A DNA stretch of 64,000 nt from Manis javanica. Taxonomy: Eukaryota; Chordata; Mammalia; Pholidota; Manidae. The notes under the pieces were generated by a model. That model was not told the DNA's origin, searched no databases, and was given only the letters and a program-made list of their open reading frames with translations. A program made the translations under genes and the position numbers. The stretch is taken from the NCBI RefSeq assembly GCF_040802235.1, contig NC_133158.1, positions 37,762,001 through 37,826,000 on the forward strand. The letters are read 5' to 3'. Every line of letters starts with the position of its first letter. Position 1 is the stretch's first letter. Below are positions 36,906-61,664 of this stretch, one piece after another.

Positions 36906-39900
36906 ATCAGTCAGGCTGGTGTGACTGGGAAACTCTGGCAAGTGCATGCCCATCCCCAGCCCTGGAGGTCCTCCACCGCAGCTATCTTGTGACAAACACT
37001 TCTGGGTTAGGGACCCAGATGCTCGGTCCTCCAATCTAGGCTCAGCAGCAATGCCCCTCATGGCCAGAGATGTGGAACTGCCCCCTGTCAGCCCCAGGTG
37101 GGCCCCACCTGTCACTTGGCAGGGCTCATTAGTATTTGGATGGCCTCAGGCCAGGGCTGTCCTTCAGCCAAGGTCACATGGGAAGCAGGAGCTGTGGACA
37201 CAGGACTCAGGCATTTAAAGTGCATTTCAAGTGGGCAGTCAGCAGGTAACTATGAGCCCCCTGGGAAACGACTGGATGATCATAGGGATGCCCCAGGCAC
37301 CTCAGACAATCTGTCCATCCCCCCTGGTGTTCTGCACAGACACAGGCAGAGCTCGCAAACTGTACAAGACACCCTCCTCCATGCACAAGCAGTTCCCTAC
37401 AATTTGCAAAATGCTGAGATGCAAATGGACTGAACCCCTCTTCCCACTAGGCATGTGATCTGTGTCTGGCCACTCAGAGACCCTCATCCTTCAGGCCAGA
37501 ATGTTTGGTTCAAATAGAGACATGTGCCCTACAGTTAGCCCCTGAAATCCCCATCCAGACATGGGCTGACCAGAGCCACTGATTTTCCATTGTGTTTGCT
37601 AAACTGGCAGGACTACCACTGCTTATTGGTGACCCATAACAGCCCCATGGGAAGAGCCTGCCTGAGAGTGAACCCATACAGAAGACAGAGGGAGAAGGAT
37701 TCCTCACCACTACATGGAGCCCCTGGATGCAGCCATGCCTGAAGCGAGATACACCCTTGGACTTTCCTATGGCATGAGGCAACCAGTTCACTTGGATGCT
37801 TTAAGCCATTTAGGTCAAGGTTCTGTCATTTATAATGGAAAGGACCACCCAGCAAATATGCTTGGGTATCTCTTAGAGTGCTTTTCAGCTGGACTCAGCA
37901 ATGATGACTGGAAAGTCGATTTCTCAAACTAAGTAATATGACCCCATGTGAGTTGGTAGACAGTCTGAATCTGAACCCTGGCACTAGTGTCGACAGCCCC
38001 GAATCTGTGGGCGACCTCTTTTCCCCAGGTCCTCCTCTGCAGGCTGGGGCTGACAATGCTACCAGCGTGTGTTATCTGTACAGTCTGGGTTCTGCTGCAG
38101 AAACACCAGTTCCCCAAAGGCCTGTGTCTAGCGCAACTGAGCTTTGTTCTGCGCTCATGCCATGGGGCCATGGCAGGCTGGCTGGAGGAGGCTCTCCAGA
38201 ATCCTCACTTCAGGAGGACTGGATGCCCAGCCCAGATGTGACCCAAGCCACTTCCACTGAGAACCTGATGATCGGAACCAGTCGTGTTGGCTTGCCCTGC
38301 TCATTTTCAGAAAAACCACACATGCCCACAAGTGACACTGTCTGAGGGCTGCTGGTTCTCCAGGAAGGGCCCAAAGGTGTGTAGGGGGTATGCAGAGGGG
38401 CCAAGGTCCCTTGGGGACATCTGCTGCTCTAGTCCAGTGGCTGCCAAATGCAAATCAGAGCCTTACCCCTCTGCCACCCAAAGACACCCCCATCAACATG
38501 CACTTTTTGGCACAACAGGCAAGACTGGTATTAATAGCTGATGGTTTTCATATTCCCGATGAGCCACAGTGCCGAGCAATCAGGAGGCGCCTGCCTCCCT
38601 GCCGCACTGTGCCCAGGGTGTAATTATGCTTGATCACCGCACACTGAGCACTGATTGCGGTTCAGAGATGATCGCACACTTTCAGGCTGGTGGGGCTGGA
38701 GGCCTCCGTGGCCTGTCGAGGGTAATTGAGGCAGAGCTGATTGTGCCGGAAAGCTGGAGGGGGCTGAGCCATGAGAACAGGCCACGTCACACCCCAAATG
38801 GGACCACATTTGCTAAATTTATTTCTGATGCGATTTCGTGGTGATTACACCAATTCCATCTTTAGTAATTGAACCTGGCGCTAAGCTCACTGCCTGCAGC
38901 CCTGGCTGTCAGGAAGGGCCTGTTTAAGAGCAAGAGGTACTGATGATGATCTATGGACCTCTTGTCTGGGCCCTTGGAATGGAACCAAGCACAGGAAGGC
39001 TGGCTGCTGCGCTGCCGGGGTACTCTGGGCGCCCCCCTCCTGATACACTGTGGCCTGCTTCTAGTCCAGCTTTGTCACCACCACGCGGCCTTGGGAACAC
39101 CTGTGTGCCCCTCAGCTCCCACGTAGGGATGACCCCTGCCTCACACAGGTCTGAACCAGCTCATGCACCAGCCATGCTTGCGCAGTGGCTGAACAAGTGG
39201 TCAGTGGTCTTAGTCCCTCACTGCTGGGATCAGCCTGGAGATCAGGCACAGGGCAGGTGCCCCCTTTGGGGAGGCATTGCACGTCCCCCCCAGACACAGG
39301 CCCGCCTCATCCGAATGGTCACGTCTGAACAGCACACCCACTCTCAGGGCAGGCCTGCCCAGAGCCATATGCTGGCAGAGGCTGCACCAGCTTTTTCCCT
39401 CAGAAAAATATGTCAAATTCTCACTGGCTGGAACACGTGTCTGTATTAGAAAAGCCAACATTGCCCAAACTGGGTTCCTTGGTTGCTAGACTCCCCACAA
39501 AAGAGTGCTCCTAGCCAGGAAAGTCTGGGAAACCAGCTCCAGCTCTTTGCTCAAGGTCAGGTCTCAGGACTGTGGCCTCAGGTCACCAGAGCACCTGGGG
39601 GGCCCCGGGCTCCAGGATGGGAACCTGCGTTTTAACAAGGCTCCCAGGAAGCAACTGCTCTCAGCCTGGGGCTCACAATCCTGCTGCACAAGAACCACCT
39701 GGGAAAGGTATACTGTGTGCACCCCTGGACAACAGGACCCCGAGGGGCTCTGGCACTGATTTCCCATCTCAGCCAGAAGTTCCAAAGTACCTCTTGGTGC
39801 ACAGCCCCCAGATTCCCAGCACCCGCCAGTCTAGTGACCCGTCACCAGGGTCAGTTGCCACAAGGGTGGCCAAGGATGTGCCCCTGTGGCCCCTTCTGGG

Positions 39901-40044
39901 GGATGCTACACTGAAAGCCGCTGGCACACGAGCCCCAAGGGCAGGAGCTGCCCAGAGCGGGGATCCACCTGCAGCCCAGGGGGCCAGCCTTATGCCCTGG
40001 CCATGAGGCGCTGCCCCCTCCCAGCAAGGAGAACCGGGAGCCAA
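36906..40044. other. Intergenic DNA just downstream of PLXNA1
   Basis: No coding gene. 37,430-37,860 looks like a diverged LTR or MaLR relic (GGATGCAGCCATGCCTGAAG). The 38,615-38,880 stretch is the candidate enhancer listed separately. Confidence 0.5.
38615..38880. promoter_or_regulatory. Candidate downstream enhancer
   Basis: Non-repetitive, compositionally balanced stretch with TAATTA/TAATTG at 38,621, 38,723 and 38,866, a RUNX-like TGCGGTT at 38,656-38,662 and a repeated GATC(AC)CGCACACT-type motif. It resembles conserved developmental enhancers. Inference only. Confidence 0.35.
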
Positions 40045-40061
40045 GAGCTTTAGCAAAAATG

Positions 40062-40067
40062 TTTAAT
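40062..40067 (-). terminator. Alternative distal polyadenylation signal ATTAAA
   Basis: ATTAAA on the minus strand, 70 bp beyond the AATAAA, followed by a T-rich ACATTTTTGCT stretch. It may be the true end of the transcript, near 40,045. Confidence 0.5.
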
Positions 40068-40132
40068 CTGTCCTTAATGTGTGTGTATTTACAAGTACTA
40101 AATCTGGAGAACAGTAAAATAGGAAATAGCCA

Positions 40133-40138
40133 TTTATT
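40133..40138 (-). terminator. Candidate distal polyadenylation signal AATAAA
   Basis: AATAAA on the minus strand (TTTATT as given), about 3.15 kb past the PLXNA1 stop. Cleavage would fall near 40,108-40,123. Confidence 0.6.
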
Positions 40139-42152
40139 TACACAATCCGGGGACCAAGCACCCTGCTGGCATGGTGCTCCTGTGGGAGACCATGGCCCAG
40201 GGGCAGCTCAGGCCGGCCGAGCGAGTGCTCTTCTTTTGGGTGGGGGCTCTGTGGCATTAAAGGACAGCTAATTGTGGGCTTTGTCTTAAAAATATCTTTC
40301 TCTCTACATACATCTATTCTAGCTTGTGTAGCACCAACGACGTGAGCCATCAGATCCGGAACTGGGGGACCAAGGGGCAGATGCTCTCAGCAAGGCGGAG
40401 CCAAGGGAGGGCATCTCCATCTCGGCCCCCCAGGCCCCTCTTCCACAGCCGCCCCGCCCCAGCTCCTCGGGCCAGGGAGAAGCAGGCAGAGCCCCAGTGG
40501 CCTCGAGTCAGGAAGCGCAGGGCAAGCTCGAGGTATATGGAGAGGCCAGGCTCCCAGATGGAGGCGTGAGCTGTCCCAGGCCCTCCTGAGATGCATGCAG
40601 GGAGGGGGAAGCAATGGGCAGCAGGTGGAAGGGGTGGCCCACGGCAGGGCCAGTGATAGCAGCAGTGTCTGGGGCAGGCCAGGTGTCCTTGCACCCCGCA
40701 CTGGACCCCCAAGCCCTGGGGCTGCAAGGCGGCCTTCAGGACAATCACACCCACCCTCCTTGGGCAGAGCAGGGCCCCAATGCTGGGCTCCTGCCAGGCC
40801 CGTCCCCACCCAGGCCAGGCCAGAGCTTGGGGCGGGAGCTGCTGCAGGAGGACACTGAGGTGGCAGAGGGGTACCTGCATACAGCACCTGGAGTTGGGAA
40901 TGCTGTGGGGCTAGGGGCAAGGAGAACGCAGAGCCTGAGTCCACAGCTAGCAGGAAGAAGGGGCAGGAAGCGCTGTCCTGGTCGGGGGCAGGCTGGGAAT
41001 TGGCTCCATAGCTCATGTGTAAACAGATGCTGCTAAAGTGCTTGCCCCTGACCAGCTGTGCAATCTGTGGTGGGCACACACCCTGTCTGGACTCTACCCT
41101 GCCTCCTCTGTCCCCTCTGCCCTGCCCAATGACCACCCAGTGACAAGACATGGCAGCTGAGAGGGGTGAGAATGGGGCCCTACCCTCTGCAGGGGCCAGG
41201 AAGCCAAAGGAAGGGGCTTTAACTGGATTCTGAAGAGGCCAGCACAGCGGGGTGAGGAGCCCCATCCTGACCTGTGTGGAACTGGAAGAACAGGAGCTTC
41301 AATTAGAAGCCAGCATCCAGGGAAGACTTTGGGGGAAACAGGCTTGTGCCTAGGCACAGCCAGGTGGCATCACAGGGGAGGCAGGTGTATTCCCAGGGAC
41401 AGGAATCCAGACTAAAGCCAAAGAAACAGCCAGGTCTCTGACCTGACCATCCTCACCTCTGGCTGCCCAGGGACGAGCCCCTGGAGGCCATGCAGGGGGA
41501 AGGCCTTCTGCAGCAGCAGGAGGCCTGAGCTCTGCTCTGTGGTCACAGGCGCCAAGGGACACCATGCCCCCCCGGTCCCAGGAGCTCTTGGATTTCACAC
41601 CGCTCCCCCATGCAAGGGAACAGCCCTGACCTGACCTCCAAGGTGTGCAGTCTGGCTCACGCTGCTTAGGAGGCAGCCCATGGGCACAAGACTGGCCACA
41701 GTTAGCTGTCCCTTAAAGTCTGCGGGGATCTTTAGTACCGTCAAAAAAGTGAACTTGAAAAGAGGGGGGGCCGCTTCACAAGTGACTGATTAATTAAAAA
41801 ACATAAAAAAAGGTCTAACAACCTCTAGTATTCAACACTTGCAGTTTTAAAAGATCAAGTCAGACTACACGCTAGCACAGTCATGCAAGAATCCACGGGC
41901 CCCGCACCCTAGAAGCTCTCGGGGGGCCCGCGAGAAGGTCTCTTTTTACGTCAGAACAAAAATGGAGTGACCCGCAGGTAGAGGGGCAGAGGCCTGGGGG
42001 TGCCCCACTTGGGGAAACTGGCCACTTTTTCCACGACCATTTGGTATTGCTTTCCCACTGTCTTAATTGTCTTATTCTAAATTGTAAAATTTCTCCTCCA
42101 ATTAACTATACAGGACCCCACTGGGGCTGGAGACTGAGGCTTGAGCCACACA

Positions 42153-42153
42153 C

Positions 42154-42186
<33 letters not shown>

Positions 42187-42192
42187 TATATT
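42153..42192. repeat. (TA)n microsatellite in PLXNA1 3'UTR
   Basis: About 40 bp of nearly pure TA dinucleotides with one interruption (ATGTA), followed by a T9-10 run. Confidence 0.95.
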
Positions 42193-42360
42193 TATGTACA
42201 GTTTTTTTTTTTAATTAAAAATTTGTTCTCTCTTGCTCACTGAGGAGAGGATGGCCACTGCTGACCTCTGGCCCTCTGGTCACTAGCTCCCAGCCAGGCC
42301 AGCAGGTATGGCCCCAGGGCCTGGCCACGGCCCTAGCTGCCCAAGCAGAGTGCAGCAGGA

Positions 42361-42366
42361 TTTATT
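42361..42366 (-). terminator. Candidate proximal polyadenylation signal AATAAA
   Basis: AATAAA on the minus strand about 0.9 kb past the stop. Its use would give a short 3'UTR lacking the AT-rich half and the (TA)n tract. Confidence 0.35.
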
Positions 42367-43114
42367 TGTTCCCCCTTAAAAAACCAAAAGCAGTCCCCCA
42401 GATGTCCCACTGCTCAGGAGGCCAGCAGTTGCAGAGATGCTGGACCGGAAGCTGCTGGAAGGCGATGCGGAAAGCAGGGCCACAGAGAGGGCGGGAGGAG
42501 AGTGGCCGGGCTGCCCTGCCACCTCCAGAGTTGAGAGCTCAGCCCAGGGAGGCGCCGGGAGCAGGCGCAGCAGGGGAATAAATAACGGGAACGTGCACTC
42601 CTGACCTGGAGCCCCAGGCCCCAGTGGTTCCCAGAGGCACAGCCCTGAGGACAGAAAGGGTATCACCAAGTCCTTCTGGAAGTCACTTGGGACCTGCAAG
42701 CAGAACCTTCTGGCAGCCCCTCCACAGGAGGGAGCTGGGGCCTCTCTCTGGGCTAGGTCAGCGTGGCACTCCGGCCCGGCCGCGGAGAGCACGCGGTGAA
42801 TCGGACGATGGTAGTGATGGTGCAGCAGCGAGCGTGGGGGCGCCGCCCCAGACCGACTTTGGCTCCCCTTGGCTGGGCCCTGGGCCTCAGAAACTGCCCA
42901 GGAAGCCGGCGAGGGCTGTCCTCTCCCAGCTCCTTGTCCTGGCCCTGCAGGCCCTGCAGCCCCTCCCAGCAGCTCCAGCCTCACCCCCAGGTCCTCAGTG
43001 GCCCCCAGGAAGGCCCCTGCCGCACCTGGACTCCCCAGCCCTGCGATGAGCAGCTCTGGGCACGGCAGGCATGGCAGGCCCCAGCTCACCCACACCAGTA
43101 ACTGGGACACCGCC

Positions 43115-43137
43115 GGGGAGGGGAGGGGAGGGGAGGG
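43115..43137. repeat. (GGGGA)n tract in PLXNA1 3'UTR
   Basis: Four G4-A units plus a final GGG on the plus strand; the mRNA copy is C-rich, so any G-quadruplex would form on the non-mRNA-like strand. Confidence 0.9.
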
Positions 43138-43289
43138 CCAGGAGAACGCCGGACTGCGCAGCCACCCCAGCGCACAGGCACTCGGCACAGTGGGGCGAGG
43201 CTGTCCCTGCGGACCTCCCAGCTCTGGCTGCTGGACACAGGCTGCCCCACGGGCCCTCTTGCTCAGCTCCTGCTGGGCGCCATCGCTGC

Positions 43290-44646
<1,357 letters not shown>

Positions 44647-44659
44647 CTAGCCGGCCTCA

Positions 44660-50855
<6,196 letters not shown>

Positions 50856-50922
50856 CTTGAGGAATTTGTACAGAAGGAAGGTGAACCAGTTGGTCAGCAT
50901 CTTTTCTGCCACTGACTCGGTC
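50856..50922 (-). CDS. PLXNA1: PLXNA1 exon N: GAP domain, after arginine pair
   Basis: This is the shortest coding exon, 67 bp, completing residue 728 and encoding 729-750 ([19 protein letters not shown]...). This strongly conserved helix follows the catalytic arginines. The acceptor is CCCTAG and the donor GTAGGT. Confidence 0.95.
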
Positions 50923-51280
50923 CTAGGGACAGAACACAGATGGGGTGACACCCCTCCTGCCGTCAGGCCCACTGCCATGCCAACCCCCAGCCCCAGCTGA
51001 AGGTCGGGCCCTGAAACCCACAGGGATCAGGCAGCTGGGGGGCTGGGACAGAGGCCCCAGCATCTGTCCCCAGAGCCAGGCCTCCAAATGGGACAACTCA
51101 GGCAGGACACCGAAAGGCCTCAAACAAGGCACACCCCAGCATGGGGTATCCATGCCCGACACGCCTGGGTCCCACTACCAACTGGGCAGAGGAGGCTGAG
51201 GCTCCCAGACTTGCAAGGGCAGCGCCTCTGGGCTGGGCACCCCACAGGCCTCTGGCATCTGCAGGCACCCGCAGGCTCAC

Positions 51281-51537
51281 CGCCGCAGCAGCAGCTTGGG
51301 GTGGTTCTTGCTCTCTAGGTTCTTCTCGATGAGGTCAGACAGCAGCTGCTTGAGCACACCCGTGGCATACTCCATCTCACCCTGCAGGGCTGTCATCACG
51401 AGTGAGGCCACGTTGCCACGGTCGCGCATGGAGAAGCCACGCTGGGCCTCCAGAGTGCGGATGAAGGTCAGCAGGAAGTGCTTCTTGGTCAGCAGCTGCC
51501 CAAACAGTGTCAGCGACTTCTCCACATTGGCCTGCAC
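51281..51537 (-). CDS. PLXNA1: PLXNA1 exon M: GAP domain, first segment
   Basis: The exon is 257 bp, visible residues 643-727 plus two bases. It encodes helices of the RasGAP-like domain, including MRDRGNVAS. It ends in KLLLRR, where the two arginines (727-728) match in position the arginine pair known to be essential for plexin GAP activity. The second arginine codon is split, CG|G, across this intron. Confidence 0.96.
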
Positions 51538-56575
<5,038 letters not shown>

Positions 56576-56664
56576 TCAGCTGCACACGGGCCCCCCTTCC
56601 TTCCCTGGGGCCTCCAAGCACAACATGGTGGCAGGAGCCACCCAGGGACCCAGGCAAGACTCAC

Positions 56665-56758
56665 ATTCTCCCTCTCAACGCCTCCGTACTTGGCCCGGAT
56701 GCGGGGCTCACGGACGGTAGCCAGGTTGGTGCCCGTAACTGTTAGGAGGGTCCCTCCA
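56665..56758 (-). CDS. PLXNA1: PLXNA1 exon H: third IPT repeat, middle
   Basis: The exon is 94 bp, visible residues 357-388, with the Gly-Gly-Thr-Leu-Leu-Thr strand of IPT3 and the RIRAKYGG stretch. The acceptor is TTCTAG. The donor GTGAGT directly follows the asparagine codon. Confidence 0.94.
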
Positions 56759-57054
56759 CTAGAAGATGAGAGGGTGGGGGTCACAGGGCGGAGCTCCAGG
56801 TGGGGCCACACCACCCAGCTCCCCCACAGACAGCCAGCAGGCTACAATCTCTCGGCCCCGGAACTCTGATTACAGCAGGCACATCTGGGGGGTGGACAGG
56901 GCTCCACTGTCCTAAAACCTGTGGCCTGGGCATCTCATTTTTTATTTGATTTGTGCTTTTTTTAAAGATCGTGACATTACAGGGTTTAGAGGAATTTTGT
57001 TTCCTTGATTTCCCAGGTTGTTGCATCCAGGGCAGAGCAGCAGCTTCAGTCCTA

Positions 57055-58756
<1,702 letters not shown>

Positions 58757-58886
58757 CTACGGGAAGAAGGAATTTGCTGGAGCTCCAGGGAAGGCCTGCC
58801 TGCACCTCCAGCCATGCCCCACCCTATGCATACAGTTCTGAGACAGCCCATTGCGAGGCCCAATGTGCACGGGGTCCCTGGAGTTA

Positions 58887-59126
<240 letters not shown>

Positions 59127-59198
59127 TCAGCGAGCTGTGGGGTCCAGCACAGAGGCCGGGCCTTCCCCGCCCACCGCCCCAGCCTGCGCTGCACTCAC

Positions 59199-59350
59199 TG
59201 CTCGGCACTGATGTACTCGCTCTCCAGGGGGCTGCATAGCACCTTGCCCACGCGCACGCCCAGCCGCACGTCCTCGAAGCGCAGTCCCAGGTTCTCACCC
59301 ATGATGGTGAGCCGTGTGCCTCCCTGACGTGGGCCCGTCTCGGGGGACAA
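59199..59350 (-). CDS. PLXNA1: PLXNA1 exon D: first IPT/TIG repeat, start
   Basis: The exon is 152 bp, visible residues 165-214 plus two bases of a glutamine codon. It opens with the IPT signature L-S-P-E-T-G-P followed by a Gly-Gly-Thr strand, typical of plexin Ig-like IPT domains. The donor GTGAGT is a strong consensus site. Confidence 0.95.
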
Positions 59351-59453
59351 CTGCAGGGATGTGGAGGCTGGGACGCTGGCCAGAGCCACCGAGTGCAGGG
59401 CAGGCATCAGGGAGGGTGGCAGCCCCGCCTGGTGGCCCTGGAGGCCTGCCTAC

Positions 59454-59647
59454 CTTGAGGATCTTGGGGTCAGCACAGCGGCTGCCGCCATGGCGTGCGT
59501 GCATCCAGGCAGCAGGCGAGTCAGCAGGGCAGTGGGGGCGCAGGGAGCAGCGGCGCTCGGCCACACACCAGCCACACTCGAAGCGCGGGTCGGCCTTGAG
59601 GCAGAGGCCGCAGCTCTCCCGCAGGGCCGGGCACTTGTAGAGGTGGG
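59454..59647 (-). CDS. PLXNA1: PLXNA1 exon C: third PSI domain
   Basis: The exon is 194 bp, visible residues 100-164. It encodes a complete cysteine-rich PSI module with eight cysteines in the family spacing, including the CGLC and CGWC pairs. PSI domains act as rigid disulfide-bonded wedges in the plexin ectodomain. The donor is GTAGGC, after a complete lysine codon. Confidence 0.96.
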
Positions 59648-59716
59648 CTGCAGGGAGGGGTCAGTCAGTTTAGCCCACCCACCACCCCACCCGCAGGGCC
59701 ACCCTGCCAGGCTCAC

Positions 59717-59813
59717 CCTGGATGTTCTGAGGGTTGTCGATGATGAAGTTGCCATTCCACACAACCGACAGGTTCACGGGCAGGTCGCTGATGTCACTGC
59801 CCTCGTAGGAGTA
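59717..59813 (-). CDS. PLXNA1: PLXNA1 exon B: stalk segment before PSI3
   Basis: The exon is 97 bp, visible residues 68-99 plus the first base of an alanine codon completed by exon C. It starts Y-S-Y-E-G and carries the sequon NLS. The acceptor is CTGCAG and the donor GTGAGC. The intron to exon A is about 1.65 kb. Confidence 0.95.
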
Positions 59814-61463
59814 CTGCAGGCAGTGAGCAGGGTGGTCAGGCCATGTGGCGTGGCCCAGGCTCGTTGCAGGCCACTGCCTGTGGGTCAGGGCCTGTGTGCC
59901 CCTCCTGGCCACTTCTGGGACCACTCCTGAGAGTGGGCCTCTCAGGGCAGGGTCTGGGGGCTCTCTGTGTCCAGACTGGCATCTCTAGTCTGAAGCTGGA
60001 CACCCCAGAGCTGCCTGCTCACTGGCCAGCCCACCCAGGGCACTAACCCTCTGCCCCTCACTCACCCCATGCGGCTTCTAGCCAAGCCTCTGTCCCTAGC
60101 AGCCACAGGAGGCACTCCCTCCAGGGCATCCTCCCCCTTCCCCTGTAGTCACCCAGCCAGAGACCAGGACGACCCCACTGGCCCCTGATGTGCCAGGAAT
60201 GCTTGGTGAAACCACTTCTTCATCTACACTGGCCCACCCTGGGGTGTGGGCTCTGTCCTCTATGCCCTGGGCACAGGATGCACTGTCAGGTGAGTCCCTG
60301 GCCCTGTGCTACCTCTCCCCTGGGAGCCTAGGCCTGGTCCTCCCAGCTGCACCCCACTTTCTGCAATTGGGGATCCCCACTCCATCCCAGAGCAATTCAT
60401 CATGAGTTTATCTGTGGGGATTTGATTGGCTACTATCGAAGTCCCTGGTACTCCCTTTTCCCTTTAAACATGGCTGCTGCAGGGAAGATAAATGTGGCCT
60501 GGTGAGAGGGGAGGGTAGGAGGGGGCAGAAGCCATGACAGCAGGGAGGGGGAATGGACACGGCAGGGCAGACGGGAGGGCACCGGAACTCTAGGGCCAGC
60601 CGTGGGCACAGATGCCCACTGAGTGGCTGACCTGCCCCCAGCAGCCTGCTGTGACCCCAGGCCCCAGACATCCTGCTAGGACAGGCAGGTGGCCTGCCAC
60701 TGCTGGCAGGAGGCCAGACATCTGACCTCAAGGCCCCTTTCCTGGGATTCTAGGGGGGGAGCAAAATGCAGGCCTGTAAACAGCCCAGAGGTGCTCCCAC
60801 CACGGGCCTCAGCCAGCCCCAGCAAATCCAATGCTGTCCTGATGACTGTGCCTGGACAGGCAGGTATCGAGGCCTGCTGGTGGGCACGGAGTGGGCCCAG
60901 GCTGGGCCAGCTCAGCAGTTCCCTGCCCGCCGGGGAAGGCTTTGGCTCGCAACCATCCCCGGCACTAGACTCTCTGGACTGGATGAAAGGTTTTTAAAAC
61001 ATCATCGTATGAGCTTCCAGGCTCCGAATGGAGCTGCTGCTTGGCAGGTGGGCAATCCCAGCCTGCTGGTGCACAAACGCTCAAGAGCCCTGAAGTTTCT
61101 GCATCCGGCCGAGACACATAGGAGCTGGGCTCTGGGCTCATGCCTGGCTGTTGCCCTGGCCCCTGCCCCCATGGCCTCGCCACCCACAAGGGACACCCCT
61201 CGTGGTGTTGGGACACCCCACATCTGCCTAGTTCGCGTTTTTCTTGGCTGCCCACATCCACACCTCAGACGTGTGCCCTCTGGTGTGGCAGCCCCTGCGG
61301 CCTGCCCACTGCACACCCAGGCACACCTGGGGTGTGGCGTGGGCCTGGAGGGGAAGCTGATCTCTCTGTGGGCCGGCCTTTTACTAAGGACAGAAACTGG
61401 ACCTTGTGGCTGAGGGAGGTTCACCCGCCCCAGGCTCCTGCTGTGCCCCGGGGTCCGCCTCAC
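59814..61463 (-). other. PLXNA1: PLXNA1 intron A-B
   Basis: 1.65 kb of unique-looking intronic sequence without a recognised repeat or exon. A stretch near 60,400-60,480 is AT-richer and holds a CCAAT-type motif on the minus strand. Confidence 0.75.
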
Positions 61464-61664
61464 CGAGGAGTTCTGGCACTGCAGGCTGGAGCTGTTGAAA
61501 CGCAAGGCGGTGACTCGGGCCGGGCTCCCTGGGGTGTGGAAGAGACACTCGTAGCCACGCTGGCCAGACTGCGGCTGCGGCAGGTTCCGGGCGGCCAGGG
61601 TGATGGGCTTCACCACACCCACCGGAACATAGATCTGGGTGGAGGGCAGGATCTGCGGGCAGTC
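61464..61664 (-). CDS. PLXNA1: PLXNA1 exon A: stalk segment after PSI2
   Basis: This is the most upstream exon visible: 201 bp, visible residues 1-67, phase 0 at both ends. The acceptor is a CCCCCAG tract and the donor is GTGAGG. It begins D-C-P-Q and encodes a beta-rich extracellular segment with three cysteines and two N-glycosylation sequons (FNSSS and QNSS). In plexin-A proteins this stretch directly follows the second PSI domain. The preceding exon is not in the window. Confidence 0.95.

Larger units (their letters stand above)
40045..43289 (-). other. PLXNA1: PLXNA1 3'UTR
   Basis: About 3.2 kb separates the stop from the most distal plausible polyadenylation signals; from memory human PLXNA1 has a 3'UTR of roughly this size. 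The proximal half is very GC-rich; the middle (about 41,700-42,240) is AT-rich with a (TA)n tract. The distal end is uncertain by tens of bases because two signals lie close together. Long antisense or overlapping reading frames here look like GC-rich coincidences. Confidence 0.8.

Noticed and set aside
1..40044. A protein-coding gene downstream of PLXNA1
   Set aside because: No frame over about 150 codons outside L1 shows a known domain, and none can be joined through splice sites into a recognisable protein.
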